In this document: one piece after another, positions 26,501 to 37,400 of the stretch
Layout of the letters: every line of letters begins with the position of its first letter
Numbering within the stretch: position 1 is the stretch's first letter
From: Eudromia elegans
Taxonomy: Eukaryota > Chordata > Aves > Tinamiformes > Tinamidae
DNA: 64,000 nt
NCBI GenBank assembly: GCA_003342815.1
Contig: PTEX01000138.1
Span: 2,037,456 to 2,101,455, forward strand
Direction: 5' to 3'
The notes under the pieces: generated by a model
Seen by the model: only the letters and a program-made list of their open reading frames with translations
Databases searched by the model: none
Told to the model about the DNA's origin: nothing
Position numbers and translations under genes: made by a program

Positions 26501-28643
26501 AATATAACTTTAGATTGGATTGGGTAGATGGATACTTCCTCAGAATATATGCTCAAATTCGTTAAATTTTTAGTTCAGAGATCATAGGTGGCATTTTTGT
26601 ATTTATTAACGGAGTAATTTTAATTTTCAAATCTCAGAGAATTCTACCATGCCGTCAGCTGGAAGGTTTTGATTGGTTCCAGATTTAGAGGCACTGCTTT
26701 GGCAAAGTTTTACATTCTCCCTTTGAAAGATTGAGCCTTGTAATATTTGAATATTTCAAGTCATGCAAGCTTTTCTTGCTGCATTTTAGTTCACATAGAT
26801 CACTAACAAATTTCTTTAGAAACAGTAGAAATATATATATATATAAAATATAAAATAATGGAATAGCCATTTATAAACTATAGGTATGTCTTTTTTTTTT
26901 ACTTAAGTCAACCTTATTTGAAAACACTGAAGTAGATCCTGCAATCTCTGTTATATATTGCCATCATTACCATTTCACTTGGAAATGGGATGTGAATATA
27001 TCAATATCCCGTTTAGAAACAGAGGAACTTAAAAAGGGAACTTTAGTTCAACATAAAAGACCAGGTGCTGAATGAAGTGTTCAGATTAAGCTGAAACATA
27101 ACAGCTATGAATGTTTAGACAAATGGAAAATGACAGTGAGTGAGCAGTTGTACTGAAGGTGCTTGGAATTAACCCCAGGCTGTACCATGTCTCACAGTTA
27201 TAAGTACACAGCTCACAAATGTCTGTTGTGCAAATGATGAGGTCCTCAGGGAGTGCCCTTCTTCACTAGTACTTGCCACTGATCACAGCTAGACTTAACA
27301 AAATCTAAAATAAGCCAATAGAGGGAATATTCTTGTTTTAAATTTGGCTTATGCCATTTGCAGAAAATGCCATGGTTGCTCTAACAGTTATGCAACAAGG
27401 ATATCAGAAAAAAATCAGTGAGGCAGATGCATTTGAGGAGCTTTGGTCCAGTATCAGGTTTCAGTTGCACCAGTGTAGGGCATTTTACTCAGCTGAATTA
27501 GATGAAATCGTGCAGGATTTATGCTGGTGTAATGAAAGACTAGAGCCCTGCTCATGGAATTGAAACATATAAAGCCCATTTATTATTTATTTATTTATTT
27601 TTACATATTACAGCTAAAATAACATGTATTTGAATATAATTGCATGAACTATATTTAATTTGCCTCATACTGCTCTTTCTCTAATAGGTACCTCACAAAT
27701 TACTCTGCTTGGTCTCGATGCACTAAACCTGCAAACGTAGTGGAATGGAACATCATTCTGCTCTCTATCCTCATAGCCCTTAGTGGACTTCAGATGATCA
27801 TCTGTTTCCTCAAAGTGGCTGCTGAGTTGAAACGCACACTCTGTGGGACCTATTCTGTGTTTGTTCAGGTAAAAAAATGGCCTGAGATTATTTCTTCAGT
27901 AGCTCCAAGACAGTTTAGCTTCAGCAATTTCACTCAGTTGAGGACCTGCCCTTGGTTTATGCCATCCCTATGATACTGTATTTTTAGTAACAGAAGACAC
28001 ATACTGATAGTAAATTCATTGCATTGATTCCTTCAGAAATTCCTTGTGACAGACAAGGATTGCAGACTGCTCACTTTTAAGACAAAGGCTGAGAAGGAAG
28101 AAGGCAGGGAATTCAGCATCAGTGTTGAGATAGTTACCACAGGCATTTCTGAGCACCTTTCTTCTAACATTCAGTTTAAAGTTATTACCCATGTACGGGT
28201 TTCACAGTATAGAGAGGAAGAGGCAACAGGTAATAGATGCTGAGCAGGGAGGATGGGGAAACTGCTGGGTCCAAGGAGGGCCTTGAGCAAATGGGCGAGG
28301 AAGGTGCTTGTGAGCGCTTATTGTAGGAGCAGCCTACAATAAGGTCAAGGCATGAGTCAAATCTCTCAAAACACTTGATGGGCTAACAAAAAACAGGCTG
28401 ATTAACCTGAAAGCCAGGACAACTTTCAGGGAAGTCAAAAGGAGTATTGTCAGTTTGTCCTTGGGAACAGAGAGGTCATTTCTTGAGGGTGTAGGGTATG
28501 TTGAGAGTAGATTGCATGTGGATGCTTAACAGCCAGAGCAACTCTTCTATTATCTTTCTACTACTCATGTGAAGTGGGAAAAAAAAAAAAAAAAAAAAAA
28601 AGGCTTTTCACTTCCTCCTCTTTTGCAGGCTGGGATTAACTGA
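23507..28643 (+). CDS. TM4SF18: Transmembrane 4 L6 family member 18
   Basis: Coding exons: 23507-23683, 25329-25418, 26069-26211, 27688-27868 and 28629-28643, giving 201 codons, the same as the human protein. Diagnostic pieces are CLSCLLIPLALWSI and WYFEGICFSG in exon 1, CCQSESCNKTY in exon 2, SAVGLIQGPFC in exon 3 and VVEWNIILLSIL with LSGLQMIIC in exon 4. The tiny last exon codes Ala-Gly-Ile-Asn and a stop, comparable to the short hydrophobic C-terminus of human TM4SF18. Four membrane segments and a Cys-rich loop follow the L6-family plan, and an Asn-Ser-Ser sequon lies in the large extracellular loop. Exons 1 and 4 have exactly the same length (177 and 181 bases) and phase as in TM4SF1, which supports origin by tandem duplication. 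The family role is in membrane microdomains; this member's own function is poorly known. Confidence 0.93.
23734..23746. repeat. (TA)n microsatellite in TM4SF18 intron 1
   Basis: A short alternating TA tract follows a GT-rich stretch. It is a simple repeat, likely length-variable. A similar AT tract lies at about 26830-26842. Confidence 0.8.
28317..28343. repeat. Perfect 11-bp inverted repeat in TM4SF18 intron 4
   Basis: CTTATTGTAGG and CCTACAATAAG are perfect reverse complements separated by the 5-base loop AGCAG. The stem is too short for a typical microRNA precursor. Confidence 0.85.
28579..28602. repeat. Poly(A) tract close to TM4SF18 last exon
   Basis: A run of about 23 A ends roughly 27 bases before the last-exon acceptor, in place of the usual upstream pyrimidine region. 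A separate pyrimidine tract (cttcctcctcttttgcag) still precedes the acceptor. Confidence 0.85.
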
Positions 28644-31600
28644 AATGGCAGGGAAGTCTTCACGGCTACAAAAAACAACAACAAAAAACACCACAAAAGA
28701 GAGAAAAATGACTTCTCCAGCATTTCTTCTGGTAGATTTGGGTGCTGCAAAGACAAATGAAACACTTGTCCTAAATTTTCTCCCTCTAATCTCTTTATTT
28801 TGGGTAAAGTTAAATGAATTGTTTAAAGATCAAAGGCAATTGAAATGCATTTTCCAAAGGAGGCACTATTTCCTAACTTGTCTGGTTGTCCCTGATCTCT
28901 CTCTATTTTTTTCTTTTGACTCTCCAGCTTGTTCTGGCAATAGGGATGTTGAAATGCTATGGGACTGTTTTCATATTGAAATTTCTCTGAGTAAAACACT
29001 GTATATAAGCATGCATTTATAGTCCTCTTCTTTCCCCTCTTCCTGTTCTGAAAGGGCCTGATTCAAAGCCTACTGTGGCAGGAGATGTTCTACTGAGATT
29101 TTGTGTACTGAAATCAGCCCTTCACACTTCTAAACAATGAATTTTAATTACAGACAGAATGATTATGGTCATGAAAGTTAGCCCATTCTATACTAGAAGC
29201 TTTCTAGCTGCACAGTGCAATTACGGAAAAAAGGCTCTTGAGTCTTCCTGAGGTACAGCTCAGAAAGACACTGAGGCCTGATTTAAGATTAGATACATAC
29301 CTCTGAGGTTGTCTGTTCTTCATGCCTTCATAGCCACACAGGGTTTCTTTTTCTTTTAGTATTCAAAGGCAGACTTTTAAACAAATATTACAAGAATTAC
29401 TAGGGAACCCTGTTAGTATCCAACACTAGCTGGTAACTGCCCTGATTGTGCTACATTGGAGAAGGTACATTCTTGCCAGTAAAAATCAGAATTTTATCAT
29501 CTTCCAAAAAAAAGATGAAAAGTCTTATTAATACATCTTGTCCTCAAAGAACTATTGTTTCATTTCCAGTGGAAATTTAGGGATTCACTGAAGGGGATGT
29601 GTGGCTCATCTGCAGCTGCATAGGCAACATTTGGCTATATTGAGCACTGTAATGAGAAGACGGCCAGATCTGTGCTTCATACTTGCAGTAATGCATGCAG
29701 CCCTATAATTGCAGAAGTAATGTGATTCTGCTCTGTAGGTGTTAGCTATTTAACCCTGCTAGAAGTGCAAGACATACCATAACTAGTAGCTGTGGAAAGG
29801 ACAGGGGGGAAAAAAAAAAAAAAAAAAAAAAAGATCGAAGTAATTTAACTCTATGTTTCAAGGCAATATTGTAATTTTTTTCTTGATGTTTTTGTATCAG
29901 ATATTTGGAAAAACTGATTTCTTTCTGTAGGATTTTAGGATTTGAATAAAATATCTAAATTCTACTTAGTTTCTTTTAGATTTCAAGAAGTAATAAAGAA
30001 ATGAGTTCATGTAAGAATAGAACAGGTGTGTAGGTTATTAGTAATGAATGCTGGGTCTTCATAAAGAGCAGGTCTTTACCTATAAAGACCTGGCATTCCT
30101 TAGGGAATCTCAGGACTTAGTTAAGGAGGGGTCTAATCATCACAATGATAGTTCAAGGTGGCAGGGATGTTCAGAGGTATGTGAGAAGAAGGTATATGAT
30201 GACAAAATGAGTTTTCTTTGCAACTGCAAAATTGGTTTTCCATAGTCTTTCAAGTATGACATATCATACATGATAGTCCTGCATTCATATGGATTTGTTA
30301 ATGTTTTTCTGAGAAGAAAAAAGAAAATAATTACCAGCCCTTACTGCTACTAAATAGCTTGCAAAATCTGACAGGCTTCATGCTTGTAAGACACGTAACT
30401 GCTTATTTTGAGAATGTTAGAAATGCTGGGAAAAGATTTTGATTATTTGAATGAAAAATACTATGCACGGAATACGCAGTCAGAGCAGAAACACTGCAGA
30501 AGAAAGCCCACAGCCTTAGGAGAATGACTCAATTTTACTGCGGAAAGAAAACAAGCAGGGTTTTCTGTTCAGGCTCCAGCCCAGTCATGGGGAAAATACA
30601 CTTATCTTTAGGCAAACAGGGTGTATTGAAGTAGATCTGCTGGATAAAACCAACGAAATACCTACAGTTTGCACCTGGAAACTCTTAACCATTTTTCTTG
30701 TTCCTGTATCTGTTCTCTTTTCCACTTTGCAGAACATTTGTCTCTGACAATTAAAAATTTTGAATTTAACTGTCTGCAAACATAAGGATTATTTTATTTT
30801 ATTTTATTTTTCTCCCACAGTAATATTGTTAATGATGGAATTAGCCATAGAGCTAGCTTGACTGTCTTTGCTTGATGTTTTGCTATGATTTTCCTGTGAG
30901 TCTACATTTCCTCTGGAATTCTGGCTTGTATCTCCTACTTTTGTTCAAAGGATACACTGTAGTTCTTTCTGCAGTGATTCTGCAGTGCTTTTTATTTGTA
31001 ATCCAGACACTGGCATCTTCATTGTCCTGGCCAGAACTCAACTGTGACCTGACTTCTCAGCTTTTAAAAGGGCAGTTCATTCATTGAAATGGATGGTGAG
31101 GATGCTTAAAGCTAATAGTAGGTTACATTTAGAAATTTAGCAAACTTATTTCTCAAAGGACCTCTAGATGCCAGGCAGAGCTAAAATTGACTAGTGAGTT
31201 AGTGAGTTCAGTTCTAAATGTGGTGTCAAGGCCCTGGCTAGTACCTAAAATCAGATTTCTGTAAGCAATACTGACTGATTTTGAAATACTAGCATGACTG
31301 GTTACTCCAGAGGGTTTTCGAGGCAACAGGACATCCAGTCCTCTAGCTGCAGAACACAGATGTTGGCCCAAGCTTCAACTGCAAAGAGAAATGGGCAGAG
31401 CCAGGGTGAGCCCTCACCCTGCTGTTGGAGGAGAAACCCCCTGTCTGAAGACCTGGGGTCTATGTGCTGCTCACTCAGGTCCACAGGAAAAATACATCCT
31501 TGACACATCAGAAAGGTGGTTTTGATTTTGAGTTTATAGATTTCTGCAAATAAGAATTTGATGCTGCAACCTAAAGGTAAGAGTGCCAGCAGTGTTAGTT

Positions 31601-34221
31601 CCTTTCAGACTATGGTTTTGCCAGAGCACGTCACTACTGTTGCTCAGACAGGACTGTCATTCCCTTACCCGAATCTTCAGCCAGCACAGAGACGTTGGTC
31701 TCTGTCAAACATCATGCTTCTCTCACAGACATATGGACTGATGCAGGGCTGCATTTAAAACATCCCAACTGAAAGTAGATGTGAAGGCTTGGTTTTGACC
31801 CTGTCTGCACAAATGCAGGTGATTTTCTCCTTGACATTATTGTCAGTCATGGATATCTAACTGAAGTTAGAAATAGGCTGACTGTACAAAAGTAACAGTG
31901 GACAGAGATTTGCAGTAAAATAACATGGAGACTCACCCACCTTTGCATCTTGGGGCATATTACTCCTTTTTTGCAGGTAAAAGTGAATCCTGCTACAGTA
32001 TGATCTGCTAACACACCTCCCTTTCAGATACTGTACAGAAGCTTTTTCATACTGAAAAAGTATAGAGCATCACAGGACAAAGTAAGCCCCCCAGAACTCT
32101 AGAGGATATTCATCTGTGAAGGTTTTGCAGCAGACCAGAACAGTAGGATGGGCAGCAAATTAAACAAATTGCTCATATTAAGAAATTGTGAAACTGTAGG
32201 TTCCACTGGAAGCTTTTGTTGTTGTTGTTGTTTGTTAGAATATTCTGGCTTTGTTTTTTCTTTCATCAAAGAAATTTTTTTGTAGTAAAAAGGACAATTT
32301 CATATTTTCAATTTTAAGGACTTTCAGAAAATTTTTCAGCATTTTATCATCTTCAGTATGAGAAGTGAGGCCCTGTGGTTTAAAACAATAAGGGAATATT
32401 CATGCCACTGAACTTTGGATTCCTGATTTAAATAAATAATTTATTTGCACAGGCTTTTTTGGCTCTATCTTCAAATGAAAAGAGAATCTCTTGCTCTTTA
32501 AACAGCTTCTGAAGAGACTAATAATACAGGCTTGGGAGACTCAGTCAACTCCATAAATTTTTTGAGATTCTGATAAGAAAGGTAACAGGAACCTACCCAG
32601 ACACACAAATACCTTAAATATTGGGTGAGGACTGATTAAAAACTGTACAGGCACATGATGGATTCTCAGTTGTATTAAGGTGTTAAGGAATTAAATTGAA
32701 TTTAAGTAGTGAAGAAAGATGTAAAAATTGTTTTTACCTGAATTAATTTTCAGATGGGGTGTATACAACTAGTGCAAACTGGTCTTTCCAACAGACCATT
32801 GACGTTCATTCTTGAAAGAAACAGAAACCTTACATAAATCATTCAGAGCATGTGCTGCCAAAATGGGAAACTCCAGAATTTCAACACAGTGTCTATCACC
32901 TTTTCAAAACTTGAGTCTGAATACATTAATGTAGGGAGAAACAGGATTCTCCATTTAATGCAAAACTGGAAGATTCTGAAAGGTGAATTTTAGTTTTTGG
33001 AAAATGTCTAAACTTTTATTTATGAATAATAGTAATTCTTCTGTATATCACAGTCCTGTTAAAATACTATGAGGTCTATATATATTTAAAGGAAAGCTGT
33101 TGTACTTTAATTATATTCTGAAGCTTAGTCTGCTTTCTAAAATAATCATAAATGTTTCTGAACATTAAGAAAATTGTCTTATGAATATTTTAAGTGGACC
33201 TACACTGAAAAGTACATTTTGAATGAGTGTGATAGTGTCAGATTCTCAATTGCAAAAAATATTTTTAAAAAGTACCCAAGTGACTGACAGTATCCTTGCT
33301 GGAAATCTTTGCAACTTGCAAGTTTACATTTTTCTTTGTGTGTCTAGGTAAGCTTCAAATACAGCCATAGTGTTGCTGATATATACTTGAGAGAAAAAAA
33401 AAAAAGCAATTGCAAATTTGTTAGGTGTTTTTTAAAAGTCCTGTGTTCAGAAGCCAAAACCTACTACACTGAATAATAAATTTAGATAATAGTAAGAGTT
33501 AGGGTTATCTTCTGCTTTATGAATATGTTCTGTTTTGCACTATTACAAAGCATGGATTATCCTGTCTGGTGACACTCAAGATGGGAAGGCCATGTGGTGG
33601 AGAGTTGAGTTTCTGGGATTTCCAGGCTGCATTTTCATTTGGGCAGAAGCAATCCCAGAACTGTTTGGAAATGAAATGCAGCCTCATCCCCCTCCTTCAG
33701 CAGTGAGTGGTTCAGAGGCTGCTCACCTCCAGCTATATATTCCACACCTGTGCTAAATTGTCCTAAATTGACATTTCAGAGGGAACTGCAGTGGTGAACA
33801 AAGCTCATCCAGGTGTACTTGAGCACATAATCTGGGTAGCCTCAGTCCTTCCTCATCCATTTCTGTCTCATCAGGTCAGTGATTGCTGGACAAAGAGGAA
33901 TCGGCAGAGAGAGAGATCAGGAGATTGGGCAGAAGCAAGAAATTGCACCTATAGTGCTTGTCTCGCCAGCATTATTTTCTCATTAGAATGCAAAATACAG
34001 AGACAGTGGTGAAGGCAGTGAGGAATGCAATTAAGCTTAGTTATACAAGTCTATTTAAATCTACTGTACCATAAACTCAGTTACAAGATTTACAATCTGA
34101 TTACAGTCTAAATAGTAATTTGCACTGTAATAGGTTGGCAGAAATGGAAAGAAATGTCTTTGAAGATTACCTGAACTAATGAGATTACCAGAATCTTACG
34201 TTTACTCTTGACACACAGAGA
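28644..34221. other. TM4SF18 3' UTR and TM4SF18-CP intergenic
   Basis: The first part is presumably TM4SF18 3' UTR; AATAAA candidates occur at 29945-29950 and 29992-29997. An A run covers about 29809-29832. The remainder is AT-rich with no recognised exon or repeat family. A perfect 10-bp hairpin lies at 30069-30092. Confidence 0.4.
30069..30092. repeat. Perfect 10-bp hairpin
   Basis: CAGGTCTTTA and TAAAGACCTG flank the 4-base loop CCTA. It lies between TM4SF18 and CP; no role is known. Confidence 0.85.
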
Positions 34222-34222
34222 C

Positions 34223-34232
34223 ATTGTGCAAC
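34223..34232 (+). promoter_or_regulatory. C/EBP-like site upstream of CP
   Basis: ATTGTGCAAC resembles the C/EBP palindrome and sits about 105 bases upstream of the CP TATA box. Ceruloplasmin is an acute-phase liver protein, and C/EBP control would fit, but this is motif matching only. Confidence 0.35.
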
Positions 34233-34241
34233 TTTTTATTG

Positions 34242-34320
34242 TGTTTGCCAAAGCAAACAAGGGGGTTGGGAGAGGGGGAGAGTAGGGGGGTTTGCCAAAG
34301 CAAGCAAGGAGGTTGAGAGA
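34242..34320 (+). promoter_or_regulatory. Duplicated 47-bp element in CP proximal promoter
   Basis: The block TTTGCCAAAGCA(A/G)(A/G)CAAGG with its purine-rich tail ggttg(g/a)gaga occurs twice, starting at 34244 and 34291, 47 bases apart. The first copy begins TGTTTGC, a forkhead (FOXA)-like core; the second begins GGTTTGC. The pair ends about 10 bases before the TATA box. Liver-type forkhead or HNF4-type binding is an inference. Confidence 0.6.
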
Positions 34321-34329
34321 GACAGAGCA

Positions 34330-34335
34330 TATAAA
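34330..34335 (+). promoter_or_regulatory. CP TATA box
   Basis: TATAAA (context gcaTATAAAgg) lies 70 bases upstream of the CP start codon, predicting transcription from about 34360 and a leader of about 40 bases. Confidence 0.7.
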
Positions 34336-34388
34336 GGGAAACTGTGTGTGCCCCCCTCTGTTTTTATTTCACCTTTTCCACAAGGTGC

Positions 34389-34403
34389 ATGAATGCAACA
34401 TGA
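34389..34403 (+). promoter_or_regulatory. Minimal uORF overlapping the CP start codon
   Basis: ATG AAT GCA ACA TGA: the uORF stop (34401-34403) overlaps the CP start codon (34400-34402) in an ATGA arrangement. A second upstream ATG at 34393 opens another frame running into the coding region. Both upstream ATGs have T at -3, whereas the CP ATG has A at -3, so leaky scanning should favour CP. Relevance depends on the true transcription start. Confidence 0.55.
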
Positions 34404-37400
34404 AACTGTTCTTCCTAACTTGCTTGCTGGTTTCCTGCTGTTACCAAGCAGGGGCGATGACCAGAAATTACTATATTGGCATTGTAGAGACAGTGTGGAA
34501 CTACGCACCTGGCAATAAAAGCATCATATCTGGGCAGCTCTTTGCAGAAGAAGAGTAAGTAGTATAGTTTTATGAGTTTAAATTTCCAGCACTGTTGACT
34601 TTAGGCACTCAGATCAGTCTGAAAATCTGGTGAAGTTGCTGAAACAGATAGCATTATTGTCAGTGGATTTTGTGTCTGACATAAATTTTTTTTTTTTTCT
34701 GAGCTTACTTAAGAAATTACTTCCAACTCTCTACTAATTAAAAGCAAATGCTTTTTGTGAATTTACTGCAATAAAATACTTACTAAGTAAAAACTAGAAG
34801 AACAACTCAAATGCTTAATGATGATTATTTGCATGACATGCCATTGCTGAAGGGAAGGGTTTTGCTTTTGTGCTCGAACTTTCCTGCTGTGTTTCTCCTT
34901 TGAGGACACTCGTCTCCGACAGTGACCGCTTTGTTCACGGGAGGTTCCGCGGGGAGGCTGAAGCCTTGCGTCCACGGCAGCTGCACTGGGCACTGCTGCA
35001 CGGGGAGGACAGATGGAGCAGCGGGATGTGCAGAGGGAGAGAGCAGCAGCAGATGAGGAGGAGCAGAGCGTCCTGAAGGCAGGAACAGTCAGATAGAAAA
35101 CTCAGATACCTAAGGCACTGAAGATAGATTTGAGATGATTTTTCTATGCCTACATTTATCTCAGTGTCTTTATAATGCAGTAGGACCAAATTAAGAAAAA
35201 AGAAAATAATGACAATAATCTCAAAAATACCTTCCTCATTCAGCTGGTAGATAAGTATTTAAAAGATTTCCTGCTTTAATCAACTTCTGTGCTTAAATTG
35301 TGATTTTTTTTCTCCACTGTGACAGCCAGCAGGTTATGAACCTAAATCTGCAAGGTGAAGCAATCAACTTACTTTTTTTTCACTTAGCAACTGAGAGAGA
35401 TGCAATGTAATGCTGGTGATTCCCCTGTTATTACACTTCTTATTATCATAGACACATGGATGGCCCAAAATCGTATGAAACATTATCTCAGTTCTACCAA
35501 TATTCAGAAAAAAAAAATCCAGGCTATTGTGTAACACTTAGTCCGTCTGTGTGGCTAACTGTAGGTTCAGAACTGTGTTTGCTGCTAACCACAGCTATAG
35601 CTGTGTACAGTGCTACGGAGGCACAATCGTTATTCAGCATCTTGCTATTTAACACCATTTAAATATGAAATGAGTATCTGCCATTTCTGTGTGGGTTTTT
35701 TTTTCTCCACAGGCAAGCTGAAGTCTTTCTCAAGCAAGGACCACATAGGATAGGAAGCGTTTATAAGAAGGCTGTCTATACGCAATACACCAATAATTTG
35801 TATGACGTGGTAGTTGAGAAACCTTCCTGGCTGGGGTTTTTAGGCCCTATCATTAAGGGAGAAGTTGGTGATTCCATTGTTATCCACTTGAAAAATTTTG
35901 CTTCCAGAAGCTACACTCTGCATCCCCATGGAGTAAAATATACCAAGGAAAATGAAGGTAAGCGTGAACAACTGTGCCAGAAGTTACCAGCAGTTAGCCC
36001 TTCTTTGGGGCATTGGTGTCATTTCACCACCAGAGAGACTTCTGCTCAGAGAAATACAGATTTAAAACAAGAAACAATCAGCTTAACATAGAAGGCAATT
36101 AAGAACTTGGGTATTTTTGAAGAGCCAAATTCTTAAAGATTTATGAAGAAGGCCATTTTCAACTTTTCATCTGAAATGAAGGTGATATGAGAGATGCAGG
36201 TTTTCAGGGTATCTGAACTAAAAACTGAAACCATACCGAAGAAAGTATTGTTAACAGTGATAACTTCTTAACTTGCATTTAGGCACGAGATATACATGAA
36301 ATCCTTCTAATGGTGAAGCAGCTGCTGCTTAGTAAATAAATTAATGAGACAGAAGTCTGATATATGTTAAGATGTGTGGTAGTGATACTAGGGAGTCAGG
36401 GTTGGTTTGCCATGGCAAGGGCTATTCTCACCGCTATCAGGTAGGGATTTTCAGTTTCCACTAAAATTATAGGTTTCCTGGCACATATTCTGTATTTCAT
36501 GCATCTAAAATACTTCTCTAGCGTCTTTTATAAGTACAGAAACCTGTGGACCTAAACATAATCCATCAGACACAGCAAAACATCCATCCTAAGAAAAAAC
36601 AATGATAATTCTAATGTCCTCTTTGAAAAATAGAAAACTTGACATGCTGTGATGAAATGTAACAGTTGGGCTCTAGCCTGACAACCCACTCTCTGAATCC
36701 ATGAGCAGTTTTGTTCATTTCTATGCTATTAACTGGAAGCAAGCAACACTGTAATAAGGCCATAGAAAGCTGGGCCTTAAAAATAGTGTGAACTTCAATA
36801 GAAAATGCAGCATTAGCAGATACTTAATTCAAAAGAAAATGCCTGTGTTTCAACCTAAGTTTCTTATATTTTGTGACATTTTCATTACATCTACTATGTG
36901 GCTTGATATAGGCCTATTCTGTGGCAGCAGATGAATGTATTATGTAGTTAAAACATGTAACTTTGTGGAGCAGTATTTACATCTTTCCTTTCTATTGCTC
37001 TCATTTCAGAGGCACCTATATTACTTGGGGCTCTATGCAATGTTTAGGGTGGATTCTAAGATTAATATTTAACAAATGTTTTTCAGATGTTCGTGTTGTT
37101 ACCTTTTTAGCATAAGTATACAGTTATCTTCCCAATAAAATAAGGACCACATTTGATATTCCCCTAAAGTAAAAGCATTCCCATAGAGTTCAAAGACAAG
37201 TGGCGAGTCTTTTAAACAAAAAGGAAATATCTCCTCATCTGTTTTTAGAGATTTATTCCCTGTGTTCAGATGTTCGATCAATATTATTGCCACATATAGT
37301 CAACTTTGAAGCATAGCAGGAACACAGCTGACAATTTACTACTTACGAAGGGCAGGACTAAACAGATGGTGGTGGTACCACAGCTTCATCTACCCTCTCA

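Noticed and set aside
27351..27563. 70-residue plus-strand frame just before TM4SF18 exon 4
   Set aside because: It falls inside intron 3; the flanking exons 26069-26211 and 27688-27868 join in phase without it.
34292..34399. In-frame N-terminal extension of CP upstream of the chosen ATG
   Set aside because: It would lie across the TATA box and the duplicated promoter element. The ATG at 34400 begins a good signal peptide and aligns with the human start.
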